This document shows positions 1-7,990 of a DNA stretch of 64,000 nt, one piece after another. The position numbers and the translations under genes were made by a program. The stretch spans positions 620,001-684,000 of the forward strand of contig NZ_JAPEPI010000002.1 in assembly GCF_026340305.1 (NCBI RefSeq). The letters are read 5' to 3'. The notes below the pieces were generated by a model. That model was not told the origin of the DNA. It ran no database searches and saw only the letters and a list, made by a program, of their open reading frames with translations. The stretch comes from Streptomyces sp. NBC_01381 (GTDB taxonomy: Bacteria > Actinomycetota > Actinomycetes > Streptomycetales > Streptomycetaceae). The stretch's first letter is position 1. Each line of letters opens with the position of its first letter.

Positions 1-57
1 GCGGTTGGGGCGGACGCGGATGTCGTCCTCGTCGGGGTTCTTTCCGTAGCGGCGCAT
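1..57 (-). CDS. rsgA: Ribosome small-subunit GTPase RsgA, N-terminal fragment
   Basis: Only the first 19 codons lie in the window; the gene runs off the left edge. The reverse strand from the ATG at 57 reads MRRYGKNPDEDDIRVRPNR, which resembles the usual start of actinobacterial RsgA, a circularly permuted GTPase that helps late 30S subunit maturation. The start lies 15 bp after the aroA stop on the same strand, so the two are probably one operon. Identification rests on this short N-terminal match and the known aroA-rsgA order in Streptomyces; the GTPase motifs are outside the window. Confidence 0.7.
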   Translation of the reverse strand, partial: MRRYGKNPDEDDIRVRPNR

Positions 58-72
58 GTCTGGATCAGCCCG

Positions 73-1413
73 TCAGTTCCCGAGCATTCCGGTCCACAGG
101 TCGGGGAAGTCGGGCAGCGTCTTCGCCGTCGTCGCGACATTCTCGATCTGTACGTCCTCCACGGCGAGGCCGATGATGGCGCCCGCGGTGGCCATGCGGT
201 GGTCGTCGTACGTGTGGAAGATCCCGCCGTGCAGCCGGCGCGGGCGGATGTGCAGACCGTCGGCGGTCTCCGTGACGTCACCGCCCAGTTCGTTGATCTC
301 CTTGGTGAGCGCGGCCAGGCGGTCCGTCTCGTGCAGGCGCAGGTGGGCGACGCCGCGCAGCGTCGAGGGGGAGTCGGCCAGGGCCGCGACGGCCGCGATG
401 CCGGGGGTGAGCTCGCCGACCTCGCTCAGGTCCACGTCGATGCCGTGGATCGAGCCGGAGCCGGTGAACACCAGGCCCTGCTCGGTCAGCTCGCAGGAGC
501 CGCCCATCTCCGTGAAGATCTGGCGCAGCGCGTCGCCGGGCTGCGTGGTGTGCGCGGGCCAGTCGGGGATCGTGACCGTGCCGCCGGTGACCAGGGCCGC
601 CGCCAGGAACGGCTGGGCGTTGGAGAGGTCGGGCTCGACGGTCAGATCGCGGCCGAGCAGCGCGCCGGGGGTGACCCGCCACACGTTCGGCTCGCCGCCC
701 GACTCCGGGGTGTCCACCTGGGCGCCGATCGCGCGGAGCATGTCGACGGTCATCCGGATGTGCGGCATGGAGGGCAGCGCGGAGCCGGTGTGCCGGACCT
801 CGACGCCCTGGTTGAAGCGCGGGCCCGAGAGCAGCAGGGCGCTCACGAACTGCGATGACGAGGAGGCGTCGATCTCGACCGCGCCGCCGTCGATGCCACC
901 GCCGCCGTGCACGGTCAGCGGGAGGGCGCCGCGGCTGTCGTCGTCGATACGGGCGCCGAGGGCGCGCAGGCCGTCGATCACGCCGTGCAGCGGACGCTCG
1001 TAGGAACGGGGGTCGCCGTCGAAGCGGATCGGGCCGTCGGCCAGGGCCGCGACCGGCGGCAGGAAGCGCATGACCGTGCCCGCGTTGCCGACGTCGACCG
1101 TGGCCGGGCCGTGCAGACCGGAGGGGATCACGCGCCAGGCCTCGCCGGAACCGTCGGGGCCGCCCGCGACGGAGGAGCTGGACGACACGGTCTCCTCGAT
1201 GCCGACGCCCATGGCGCGCAGGGCGCCCGCCATCAGGAGCGTGTCGCGGGAGCGCAGCGGGCGGCGGAGCCAGCCCGGCTCGGCGGCGAGGGCGGCGAGG
1301 ACGAGGGCGCGGTTGGTGACCGATTTGGACCCGGGCACATGGACCGTCGCGGCGACGGCTCCGCTCGCGTGCGGGGCTGGCCAGAGGGTGCTGTGCGCTG
1401 GGTTCACGGTCAT
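73..1413 (-). CDS. aroA: 3-phosphoshikimate 1-carboxyvinyltransferase (EPSP synthase)
   Basis: This is the sixth step of the shikimate pathway in the cytoplasm: it transfers the enolpyruvyl group of PEP to shikimate-3-phosphate. The N-terminus contains the family signature VPGSKSVTNRALVLAALA, including the substrate-binding Lys-Ser pair. Also visible are GNAGTVMRF (PEP/glyphosate-binding loop, here GNAGT), SSSSQFVSALLL and, near the C-terminus, LHETDRL and TYDDHRMA, all EPSP-synthase hallmarks. Length (446 aa) is normal. I start at the ATG at 1413; a GTG two codons upstream (1419) is possible. It lies directly upstream of rsgA. The gene is typical in composition. Confidence 0.96.
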   Translation of the reverse strand: MTVNPAHSTLWPAPHASGAVAATVHVPGSKSVTNRALVLAALAAEPGWLRRPLRSRDTLLMAGALRAMGVGIEETVSSSSSVAGGPDGSGEAWRVIPSGLHGPATVDVGNAGTVMRFLPPVAALADGPIRFDGDPRSYERPLHGVIDGLRALGARIDDDSRGALPLTVHGGGGIDGGAVEIDASSSSQFVSALLLSGPRFNQGVEVRHTGSALPSMPHIRMTVDMLRAIGAQVDTPESGGEPNVWRVTPGALLGRDLTVEPDLSNAQPFLAAALVTGGTVTIPDWPAHTTQPGDALRQIFTEMGGSCELTEQGLVFTGSGSIHGIDVDLSEVGELTPGIAAVAALADSPSTLRGVAHLRLHETDRLAALTKEINELGGDVTETADGLHIRPRRLHGGIFHTYDDHRMATAGAIIGLAVEDVQIENVATTAKTLPDFPDLWTGMLGN

Positions 1414-1535
1414 GCCCACACTTTAGTGGCTGACGGTGACGCCGGATCTTGATCAAATGTGGTGAAACCCAGGCGAAACAGAGAACTGGTAGAGGCCAGA
1501 GCCCTGCGGGACCTCTCAGATCCCCGCAGGATTTC

Positions 1536-2258
1536 TCACAGACCGAGCAGCCAGCGCCCTCCGCCTATCAGTGAGCACAGTGAGACGGCGTGGAAGAGGA
1601 AGAGCCACATCCCCGCCGGGACATGCGTGAGCCGCGACAGCTGGTCCGCGTCCGAGTCGCCCGCGCCACCGCGCCTGCGCTTGGACTGCAGCTCGAAGGC
1701 GGGACGTACGCCGCCAAGGAGCAGGAACCACACCACCACGTACGCGAACGCCGCCTGCACCTGCGAGCTGGTCAGCCAGGAGACCAGTAGGAAGGCGCCG
1801 CCGGTGATGATCACGGTGAGGGCGCCGTACGCGTTGCGGATCATCACCAGCATCGCGATGAGCAGCGCCGTGGCGATCCACAGGAAGGCCGTGATGCGGT
1901 CCGCGGCGAGCAGCGCGGCGCCGCCGAGGCCGAGCAGCGGCGGCGCGGTGTAGCCCGCCGCTGCGGTGAGGATCATGCCGATGCCGGTGGGCTTGCCGCG
2001 GCTGACGGTGAGGCCGCTGGTGTCGGAGTGCAGCCGGATGCCGTCGAGGCGGCGCCCGGTCAGCAGGGCGATCAGGCCGTGGCCGCCTTCGTGCGCGATG
2101 GTGATCGCGTTGCGGGCGAGCCGCCAGACGCCGTGCGGGACGACGACGGCGAGGGCGACGACGCCGGTCACGATGACGAGCCACTCGTCCGGGGCGGCCT
2201 GCGTCCCGAAGACCCGGTCCCAGAGGTCGGCCAGGCTGGCGTTCGCGGTGCTCTGCAT
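1536..2258 (-). CDS. M50-family membrane zinc metallopeptidase-like protein
   Basis: A 240-aa polytopic membrane protein with HEGGH at about residues 56-60, the HExxH zinc-binding motif of the M50 (site-2 protease) clan, in or next to a hydrophobic helix. At least five further hydrophobic segments follow, so the active site would lie within the membrane. The C-terminal motif typical of S2P (NxxPxxxxDG) is not evident, which fits the M50B-like actinobacterial branch. I start at the ATG at 2258 rather than further upstream, because upstream extension would run into the divergent SRAP gene. Substrate unknown. It is transcribed divergently from the SRAP gene across a 49-bp gap. Confidence 0.8.
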   Translation of the reverse strand: MQSTANASLADLWDRVFGTQAAPDEWLVIVTGVVALAVVVPHGVWRLARNAITIAHEGGHGLIALLTGRRLDGIRLHSDTSGLTVSRGKPTGIGMILTAAAGYTAPPLLGLGGAALLAADRITAFLWIATALLIAMLVMIRNAYGALTVIITGGAFLLVSWLTSSQVQAAFAYVVVWFLLLGGVRPAFELQSKRRRGGAGDSDADQLSRLTHVPAGMWLFLFHAVSLCSLIGGGRWLLGL

Positions 2259-2307
2259 TGCTTCGACCGGCTCCTTCTGACGTACGGGGTCTGGCAGTCT
2301 GGCACGT

Positions 2308-3123
2308 ATGTGCGGACGGTATGCATCGAGTCGTAGGCCCGAGGATCTCGCAGGAATCTTTGAGATCGAGAAGTGGGAGCCCGAGGAGGCGCTCGCCCCC
2401 GATTTCAACGTGGCCCCCACCAAAGAGGTCTACGCGGTCCTTGACCGCCCACTGAAAGACGCCGATGACCGCCGCCCGGTTCGCCAGCTGCGCACGCTCA
2501 AGTGGGGCCTCGTGCCGTCCTGGGCCAAGACGCCCGAGGGCGGCGCCCGGATGATCAACGCGCGCGCCGAGACCGTGTACGAGAAGCCCTCCTACCGCCG
2601 GGCCTTCGCCGCCCGCCGCTGCGTCATCCCGGCGGACGGCTACTACGAGTGGGTCACCGCCGCCGGCGAGCGGGAGCTGGAGGTCGAGGGCAAGAAGAAG
2701 CGGCCGCGCAAGCAGCCGTACTTCGTGACGCCGGCCGACGGCTCGGTCTTCGCCATGGCCGGGCTCTACGAATTCTGGCGGGACAAGACGCTGCCCGACG
2801 AGCACCCCCTGGCCTGGTGGGTGACCTGCACCGTCATCACCACGGAGGCGGAGGCCACACCCCTGGCGGTCGCGCCGAAGGAGGGTCCGCGCTCGCTGGC
2901 CGACATCCACCCGCGGATGCCGCTGATGCTGACGCCGGACCGCTGGGGCGCCTGGCTCGACCCGTCCCGGACGGACGTCGACGACCTGCGGCCGCTCCTG
3001 GAGCCGCCGCCGCACGGACTGATGCGGGCCTACCCGGTGTCGACGGCGGTCAGCAACGTACGCAACAACGGCCCGGAGCTGCTGAAGGAGCTGGAGGGGC
3101 CCGAAGAAGGCACACTCTTCTGA
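2308..3123 (+). CDS. SOS response-associated peptidase (SRAP/HMCES/YedK family)
   Basis: A 271-aa SRAP-domain protein. The invariant Cys2 after the initiator Met is present in MCGRYA; after Met removal it forms a thiazolidine crosslink to abasic sites in single-stranded DNA. Also conserved are INARAET (active-site Asn) and PADGYYEW (Glu), and a C-terminal HPRMPL segment with the conserved His. By family knowledge it shields abasic sites during replication. The stop codon lies one base before the GTG of the following hydrolase, so the two are probably cotranscribed. Start choice is fixed by the obligatory Cys2. Confidence 0.93.
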   Translation: MCGRYASSRRPEDLAGIFEIEKWEPEEALAPDFNVAPTKEVYAVLDRPLKDADDRRPVRQLRTLKWGLVPSWAKTPEGGARMINARAETVYEKPSYRRAFAARRCVIPADGYYEWVTAAGERELEVEGKKKRPRKQPYFVTPADGSVFAMAGLYEFWRDKTLPDEHPLAWWVTCTVITTEAEATPLAVAPKEGPRSLADIHPRMPLMLTPDRWGAWLDPSRTDVDDLRPLLEPPPHGLMRAYPVSTAVSNVRNNGPELLKELEGPEEGTLF

Positions 3124-3124
3124 T

Positions 3125-3160
3125 GTGACCAAGAGTGTGACCAAGAGTGTGACCAAGAGT
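3125..3160 (+). repeat. Three tandem 12-bp repeats spanning the hydrolase start
   Basis: The unit GTGACCAAGAGT is repeated three times without interruption (3125-3136, 3137-3148, 3149-3160). Each copy encodes V/M-T-K-S and offers a GTG start in frame. Copy-number change would alter the N-terminus by four residues without a frameshift. Confidence 0.9.
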
Positions 3161-3790
3161 GAGATCGCATCGACGGACGCCGGTGACGCGCGCATCACCT
3201 GGCACCCCGCGCCCAAGAGCAAGGCCCGGCTGGTGCTGGCCCTCAGCCACGGCGCCGGCGGCGGCATCGAGGCGCGCGACCTGAAGGCCATCGCCGCCGC
3301 CCTGCCCGCGCACGGCGTGAGCGTCGCCCTCGTCGAGCAGCCCTGGCGGGTCGCGGGCAAGAAGGTGGCGCCCGCGCCGAAGACGCTGGACGTCGGATGG
3401 CGGGGCCTGTGGCCCGCGCTCACCAAGCCCGGTCTCCCGGTGATCGCGGGCGGCCGCAGCGCGGGGGCCCGCGTCGCCTGCCGCACCGCCACCGAACTCG
3501 GCGCCGTCGCCGTGCTCGCCCTCAGCTTCCCGCTGCACCCGCCGGGCAAGCCGGAGAAGTCACGCGCCGACGAGCTGCTCGGCGCCGGGGTGCCCACCCT
3601 CGTCGTGCAGGGCGGCAACGACTCCTTCGGGAAGCCCGCCGAGTTCCCCGAGGGGACGTACGAATTGGTGGAGGTGCCCTTCGGAGACCACGGGTTCGCG
3701 ATCCCCAAGCGCGCCCCGATCGACGAGGCCGAGGCCATGAGGATCATCACGGATGGCGTCACACGGTGGACGGGAATGTTGGGTGCGTGA
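3125..3790 (+). CDS. Alpha/beta hydrolase, KANL3/Tex30-dienelactone type
   Basis: A 221-aa alpha/beta hydrolase. LALSHGAGGG (about residues 38-47) matches the oxyanion-hole HGAGG motif of the Tex30/KANL3-like family, AGGRSAGARVA is the nucleophile elbow (GxSxG, Ser in GRSAG), and FGDHGF near the C-terminus supplies the catalytic His. Substrate unknown. The start is uncertain because the first codons are three tandem 12-bp copies, each beginning with a GTG (3125, 3137, 3149) in frame. It follows the SRAP gene with a one-base gap. Its 3' end contains the SigR-type promoter of the next operon. Confidence 0.85.
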   Translation: MTKSVTKSVTKSEIASTDAGDARITWHPAPKSKARLVLALSHGAGGGIEARDLKAIAAALPAHGVSVALVEQPWRVAGKKVAPAPKTLDVGWRGLWPALTKPGLPVIAGGRSAGARVACRTATELGAVAVLALSFPLHPPGKPEKSRADELLGAGVPTLVVQGGNDSFGKPAEFPEGTYELVEVPFGDHGFAIPKRAPIDEAEAMRIITDGVTRWTGMLGA

Positions 3791-3798
3791 CCTCTGTT
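3773..3798 (+). promoter_or_regulatory. SigR-type autoregulatory promoter (sigRp2-like)
   Basis: GGAAT (3773-3777), exactly 18 bases, then GTT (3796-3798) is a perfect match to the published SigR consensus GGAAT-N18/19-GTT. It overlaps the 3' end of the upstream hydrolase gene and would start transcripts at about 3803-3806, upstream of the in-frame ATG at 3847. It could therefore direct synthesis of the long SigR isoform. The match is seen directly; activity is inferred from the known autoregulation of sigR in Streptomyces. Confidence 0.8.
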
Positions 3799-4011
3799 GT
3801 GCCGAACAGACGTTAAACGCTGTTCGTACGAGAGGAAGTCCGCCGCATGGGTTCGACCATCTGCCCGAGCCGCACCAGTGCCTCTGACCTGGAGTGGACG
3901 GTGCTGAGCGCACCCAAGACCGCTCCTATTCGAGCGGCGGCGGTACCGGATCGTCGTCTATCCTCCGATTCGAGTGGGGCTGCATTCGGTCTCACCACGT
4001 CTTTGGAGGAG

Positions 4012-4680
4012 GTGGGTCCGGTCACTGGGACCGACGCAGGGGCCGAGAACGGCCAGGCGCAGCCCGAGGAGACGCAGGCGGAGCGCACGGCCCGCTTCGA
4101 GCGGGACGCCTTGGGCTTCCTCGACCAGATGTACTCGGCGGCGCTGCGCATGACGCGCAACCCGGCGGACGCGGAGGATCTGGTGCAGGAGACCTACGCG
4201 AAGGCGTACGCGTCGTTCCACCAGTTCCGTGAGGGCACCAACCTCAAGGCGTGGCTGTACCGCATCCTCACCAACACGTTCATCAACTCGTACCGCAAGA
4301 AGCAGCGCGAGCCCCAGCGCAGCGCCGCCGAGGAGATCGAGGACTGGCAGCTCGCACGCGCCGAGTCGCACATGTCCACCGGTCTGCGCTCGGCCGAGTC
4401 GCAGGCGCTGGACCACCTGCCCGACTCGGACGTGAAGTCCGCGCTGCAGGCGATCCCCGAGGAATTCCGCATCGCCGTCTATCTGGCCGACGTAGAGGGC
4501 TTTGCGTACAAGGAGATCGCGGACATTATGGGGACACCCATCGGTACGGTGATGTCCCGGTTGCACCGCGGCCGTCGCCAACTGCGCGGCATGCTCGAGG
4601 ACTACGCCCGCGACCGCGGCCTCGTCCCCGCCGGCGCCGCGTCAGAGTCGTCGAACGAAGCGAAAGGCTCAGGCTCATGA
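4012..4680 (+). CDS. sigR: ECF sigma factor SigR (thiol-oxidative stress)
   Basis: A 222-aa ECF sigma factor nearly identical in recall to S. coelicolor SigR. Region 2 contains YSAALRMTRNPADAEDLVQE and region 4 the helix-turn-helix FAYKEIADIMGTPIGTVMSRLHRGRR. It directs transcription of the disulfide-stress regulon (thioredoxins, mycothiol enzymes) and is held inactive by RsrA until RsrA is oxidised. The chosen start is the GTG at 4012 with GGAGGA five bases upstream. An in-frame ATG at 3847 gives a 55-residue N-terminal extension, matching the known unstable inducible isoform SigR-prime. Its stop overlaps the rsrA start (ATGA). Confidence 0.96.
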   Translation: MGPVTGTDAGAENGQAQPEETQAERTARFERDALGFLDQMYSAALRMTRNPADAEDLVQETYAKAYASFHQFREGTNLKAWLYRILTNTFINSYRKKQREPQRSAAEEIEDWQLARAESHMSTGLRSAESQALDHLPDSDVKSALQAIPEEFRIAVYLADVEGFAYKEIADIMGTPIGTVMSRLHRGRRQLRGMLEDYARDRGLVPAGAASESSNEAKGSGS

Positions 4681-4967
4681 GCTGCGGAGAGCCGCACGAG
4701 ACGGATTGCAGTGAAGTCCTGGACCATTTGTACGAGTTCCTGGACCGTGAGATGCCGGACAGTGACTGCACCAAGTTCGAGACGCACTTCGAGGAGTGCT
4801 CTCCGTGCCTGGAGAAGTACGGCCTTGAGCAGGCGGTCAAGAAGCTGGTGAAGCGCTGCTGCGGCCACGACGACGTGCCCGTCGACCTGCGGGCCAAGGT
4901 CATGGGCCGGATCGATCTGATCCGCTCGGGCGAGGCAGTGCCGGAGCATGATGTGACGGAAGCCTGA
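4677..4967 (+). CDS. rsrA: Redox-sensing anti-sigma factor RsrA (zinc anti-sigma)
   Basis: A 96-aa ZAS-family protein that binds SigR in the cytoplasm. It contains all seven cysteines of S. coelicolor RsrA at the same positions (C3, C11, C31, C41, C44, C61, C62) and H37, forming the H37xxxC41xxC44 zinc motif with C11. Oxidation to a disulfide releases zinc and SigR. The ATG overlaps the sigR stop (ATGA), indicating translational coupling and a near-stoichiometric pair. The gene is followed by a strong terminator. Confidence 0.96.
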   Translation: MSCGEPHETDCSEVLDHLYEFLDREMPDSDCTKFETHFEECSPCLEKYGLEQAVKKLVKRCCGHDDVPVDLRAKVMGRIDLIRSGEAVPEHDVTEA

Positions 4968-4988
4968 GCTTCCTGTAGTTGATCGTTG

Positions 4989-5029
4989 GCAGGCCGTGAC
5001 GGAAACGCGTCACGGCCTGCTTTCTTTCT
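4989..5029 (+). terminator. Intrinsic terminator of the sigR-rsrA operon
   Basis: A perfect 13-bp stem (GCAGGCCGTGACG at 4989-5001 with its complement at 5008-5020), a 6-base loop and a T-rich tail (TTTCTTTCT), starting 21 bases after the rsrA stop. Confidence 0.92.
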
Positions 5030-5105
5030 GTCCACTGTCACTCGTACGTGCCAATTTCCGCACGCGGGGCTCGGAGTGGGGGGTAGTCGTTCTACTCTCC
5101 GGACC

Positions 5106-5135
5106 TCGGAACTTGGTCATTCGGAACTTGATCAT
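5106..5135 (+). repeat. Direct 15-bp repeat upstream of the HD-GYP gene
   Basis: TCGGAACTTGGTCAT (5106-5120) is followed immediately by TCGGAACTTGATCAT (5121-5135), one mismatch. The pair ends 26 bp before the ATG of the HD-GYP protein, in the expected promoter/leader, so it may be a regulator-binding site. No known motif was recognised. Confidence 0.85.
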
Positions 5136-5161
5136 GGGGTTCACGGGGAGGAGACAGTGCC

Positions 5162-6505
5162 ATGCGGTCCATCGCTCCGTGGGCCCGCGCCTACATCCTG
5201 TGCGTCGCCCTGGGCGCCGCGGCCTGTGCAGCGCCCGCGCTGAGCGCGCGCACGCCGTGGGCCGCCGTCGCGCTGCTCGCCGTGCTCTACGCCGGGTGCG
5301 AGCAGGCCTCGCGGTGCCGGGTCATCGGCCGCCGCGCGCCGGGCGGCCTCGGCACGTTCTTCCCGGTGCTGCTCGCCGCCGTGTTCCTGCTGCCGCCCGC
5401 AGGCGCGGCGCTCGTCGCGCTGCCGGGAGCGCTGCTCGCCCGCGTGGAGCGGCGGCCCCGGTGGGTGCGCAGAATCTGGCGCGCCGCTCAACTCGCCCTG
5501 GCCGCCTGGGCGTCGGCCCGGGTGTACGGGGCGTGCGGCGGGCCCGCCGCGGTGGCCGCGGCCGATTTTCCGTACGCGCTCGCGCCCGCGGCGGCCGCCG
5601 TCATCGCCTTCTCCGGCGTACTGACCGTCCTGGACGGCGGCATCCTGGCGACGGCGGAACGGGTGCCGGTGCGGGCCGCGTGGCGGGGGCTCTTCCTGCG
5701 GTCGTTCGCGCCCGTCGCGGTGCACGGGCTCGCCGGGCTGATGATGGCCGTGCTGTGGCGCAGCCCCTACGGGCCGCTCGCCGCGCTCCTCGTGCTGCTT
5801 CCGATGGGCGTCTCCTGCTGGGTGTTCGCGCAGTACCACCGCGAGCGGGCCGCCCACCAGGCCACGATCCGTGCGCTCGTGCAGGCCGTCGACATCAAGG
5901 ACCGGTACACCCGCGGGCACAGCGAGCGGGTGGGGCGGGCCTCCGTGATGATCGCCCGCGAGCTCGGCATGACGGACGAGCGGGTGGAGAGCCTGCGGTT
6001 CGCCGGGATCCTGCACGACGTCGGCAAACTCGGCGTGCCGACGCGGCTGTTGCGCAAGGACGGGCCGCTGACACCCGAGGAGCGGCGGGTCATCGAGCTG
6101 CATCCCGAGTACGGACACGAGATGGTGCGCGGGATCGGGTTCCTGGGGGAGGCGCGGGCGGCGATCCTGCATCACCACGAGCGGATCGACGGGAGCGGGT
6201 ATCCCTACGGGCTTGTGGGGCGGCAGATTCCGGAGTTTGCGCGGGTGGTGGCTGTTGCGGACGCGTTTGACGCCATGACGTCCACCAGGTCCTACCGGCG
6301 AGGGCGGCCTGTCGATGCCGCCCTCGCCGAGTTGTCCCGCTGCGCGGGGGTGCAGTTCGATCCTGTGATGGTTTCCGCGTTGCAGCGGGCGCTGGAGCGG
6401 TATGGGTGGAATCCGGAGGTGACTGCTGATGTCGCCGGGGGTGTGCCGTCTCCCCGGCGGGGGGCTCCCGGTGTTCCGGCGGCACCGGGTTCGGCAGCGC
6501 GGTGA
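5162..6505 (+). CDS. Integral membrane HD-GYP domain phosphohydrolase
   Basis: A 447-aa protein. The N-terminal half (about residues 1-225) has six to seven hydrophobic segments; the C-terminal cytosolic half is a full HD-GYP domain: HSERVGR, FAGILHDVGKLGVP, LHPEYGHEM, HHHERIDGSGYPYGL and VADAFDAMTS. HD-GYP domains hydrolyse cyclic-di-GMP or related signals; the GYP residues and metal-binding His/Asp residues are all present, so catalysis is plausible. ATG at 5162 has GGGGAGGAG about seven bases upstream. A second, degenerate HD protein follows, separated by a dispersed-repeat hairpin. The membrane half resembles an uncharacterised sensor region. Confidence 0.9.
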   Translation: MRSIAPWARAYILCVALGAAACAAPALSARTPWAAVALLAVLYAGCEQASRCRVIGRRAPGGLGTFFPVLLAAVFLLPPAGAALVALPGALLARVERRPRWVRRIWRAAQLALAAWASARVYGACGGPAAVAAADFPYALAPAAAAVIAFSGVLTVLDGGILATAERVPVRAAWRGLFLRSFAPVAVHGLAGLMMAVLWRSPYGPLAALLVLLPMGVSCWVFAQYHRERAAHQATIRALVQAVDIKDRYTRGHSERVGRASVMIARELGMTDERVESLRFAGILHDVGKLGVPTRLLRKDGPLTPEERRVIELHPEYGHEMVRGIGFLGEARAAILHHHERIDGSGYPYGLVGRQIPEFARVVAVADAFDAMTSTRSYRRGRPVDAALAELSRCAGVQFDPVMVSALQRALERYGWNPEVTADVAGGVPSPRRGAPGVPAAPGSAAR

Positions 6506-6550
6506 GCGCCGCTTCGTCGGAACCCGGCAGTTGGCGTTCTGCCCACCCTT

Positions 6551-6627
6551 CCCCAAGCTCTCGGCTTCGCTCGAGCAGGGGAGACCCCACTCGCCGTGCG
6601 GAACGCCTGCCCACAACGGGGACGACG
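6551..6627 (+). repeat. Dispersed Streptomyces-type repeat with hairpin between HD genes
   Basis: Two adjoining motifs. The first (about 6551-6584) is an imperfect hairpin with CCCCAAGCTC and GAGCAGGGG arms; from memory this sequence recurs in Streptomyces intergenic regions. The second (6597-6627) begins TGCGGAACGCCTGCCCACAA and is nearly identical to the first unit of the array at 41141. The element separates the two HD-domain genes and argues that the second gene starts after it. Confidence 0.8.
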
Positions 6628-7833
6628 GTGGTTGTTTATGGCGCCGCGGGCATCCTCACCCTCATCGCCCTCGCCCTCACCCTCTGGCACGGCGTCACCG
6701 AAGGTGGCGTCGCGCTTGCCTTTGGAGGGCTTGTCGCTGTGGGGGAGCTTGCCCGGTGGACGGCCGGGGGGAGTGATCGGGAGCCCGCGCCGCTCGGGGC
6801 CGCGGGGGCTCTCGCGTACGCGTTGCTCGGGGAGATCGGCGGGCGGGCCACGCATCACGGCGTGCTGCAGGTGATCGCCGTCGTGGTCGCCGCCGCGCTC
6901 GTCGGCGCCGTACCGCATGTGGCGCTCGGCAAGGGGCCCGCCCTTGACCATGTGGCCCGGCGGGTGCTGACCGTCGGGTTCGCGGCGGTGTGCTTCCAGC
7001 CGCTGTACAACTCGGGGAAGTTGGAGGAGTGGGTGGGCAAGGGGCCCGCCTTCGCCGCGTTCATCGTCGGGCTGCTCGCCCTGACCGCCCTCTGCGACGC
7101 CGTGCTCGCCGCGGCCATGGCGCACGCCCGCACGGGGTGGCCGTTCGGGCCGATCCTGCGGGACGAGCTGCGGGCCATGCTCGGCATCGGGTCCGCGGTG
7201 TGCGCGACGGGGGCCGTCATGGCGCTCGCGGTCGCCGTCGCGGGGCTCTGGGCGCTCCCCGTGTTCAGCCTCCCGCTGCTGCTCACCCAGCTGTCCTTCC
7301 GCCGGTACGCCGCCGTGCGGACCACATATCGGCAGACCATCGCCTCGCTGGCCCGGGCCACCGAGATCGCCGGGTACACCCCGCCGGGCCACGCACGCCG
7401 CGTCGCCGCGCTCAGCAGGGCGGTGGGGCGCGAGCTGGGGCTCCTGGAGCCGGACCTCGCCGTCCTGGAGCACGCGGCGCTGATGCACGACATCGGGCAG
7501 CTCTCCCTGCTCGACCCGGTGCCCGCGGGGGCGACGGCCGCCCTGCCGGAGGCGGAGCAGCGGCGCATCGCCCTGCTCGGGGGCGCCGTGGTGCGGCAGA
7601 CGGGGGTGGACGGGGACGTCGCCGTGGTCGTGGAGCGGCAGGCGGATCCGTACCGCGACCAGCCGCTCACCGCCCGTATCGTGCGGACGGCGAACGCATA
7701 CGACGAGATGGCGCGGGGAGAAGGGCCGGGAGGCCCGCTCAACGCCCTGGAACGGCTGCGCCTCGCCACCGGCCACGACTATCAGCCGGAGGTCGTGGAA
7801 GCCCTGGCCAGGGTGCTCGCGAGGGGGAAATAG
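6628..7833 (+). CDS. Membrane protein with degenerate HD domain
   Basis: Paralogue of the preceding HD-GYP protein. Six or more hydrophobic segments (about residues 5-230) precede an HD domain with HARRVAALSRAVGRELGL and LEHAALMHDIGQLSLLD. The GYP signature region is degenerate (ERQADPYRDQ instead of HHERxDGxGYP), so several metal ligands are missing and the domain may only sense or regulate. I start at GTG 6628; a GTG at 6502 overlapping the upstream stop (GTGA) would add 42 residues encoded by repeat sequence, which I consider unlikely. Expected length is then 401 aa. It is probably cotranscribed with, and possibly partnered to, the active HD-GYP protein. Confidence 0.8.
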   Translation: MVVYGAAGILTLIALALTLWHGVTEGGVALAFGGLVAVGELARWTAGGSDREPAPLGAAGALAYALLGEIGGRATHHGVLQVIAVVVAAALVGAVPHVALGKGPALDHVARRVLTVGFAAVCFQPLYNSGKLEEWVGKGPAFAAFIVGLLALTALCDAVLAAAMAHARTGWPFGPILRDELRAMLGIGSAVCATGAVMALAVAVAGLWALPVFSLPLLLTQLSFRRYAAVRTTYRQTIASLARATEIAGYTPPGHARRVAALSRAVGRELGLLEPDLAVLEHAALMHDIGQLSLLDPVPAGATAALPEAEQRRIALLGGAVVRQTGVDGDVAVVVERQADPYRDQPLTARIVRTANAYDEMARGEGPGGPLNALERLRLATGHDYQPEVVEALARVLARGK

Positions 7834-7990
7834 CCGTGTCCCGCAGGGGCTCCGGGCGGGCGGGCGTGACCGCGTGCCCGCTGGGTAACCCATGGGTAAT
7901 GAGCGGTCGTCCGACCGTACGTGGTTGGATGCGAAGAGGCCCTCGAACACAGCAGGATCTCTGGAACTCAGTAACTGGCAGGCGGGAATC

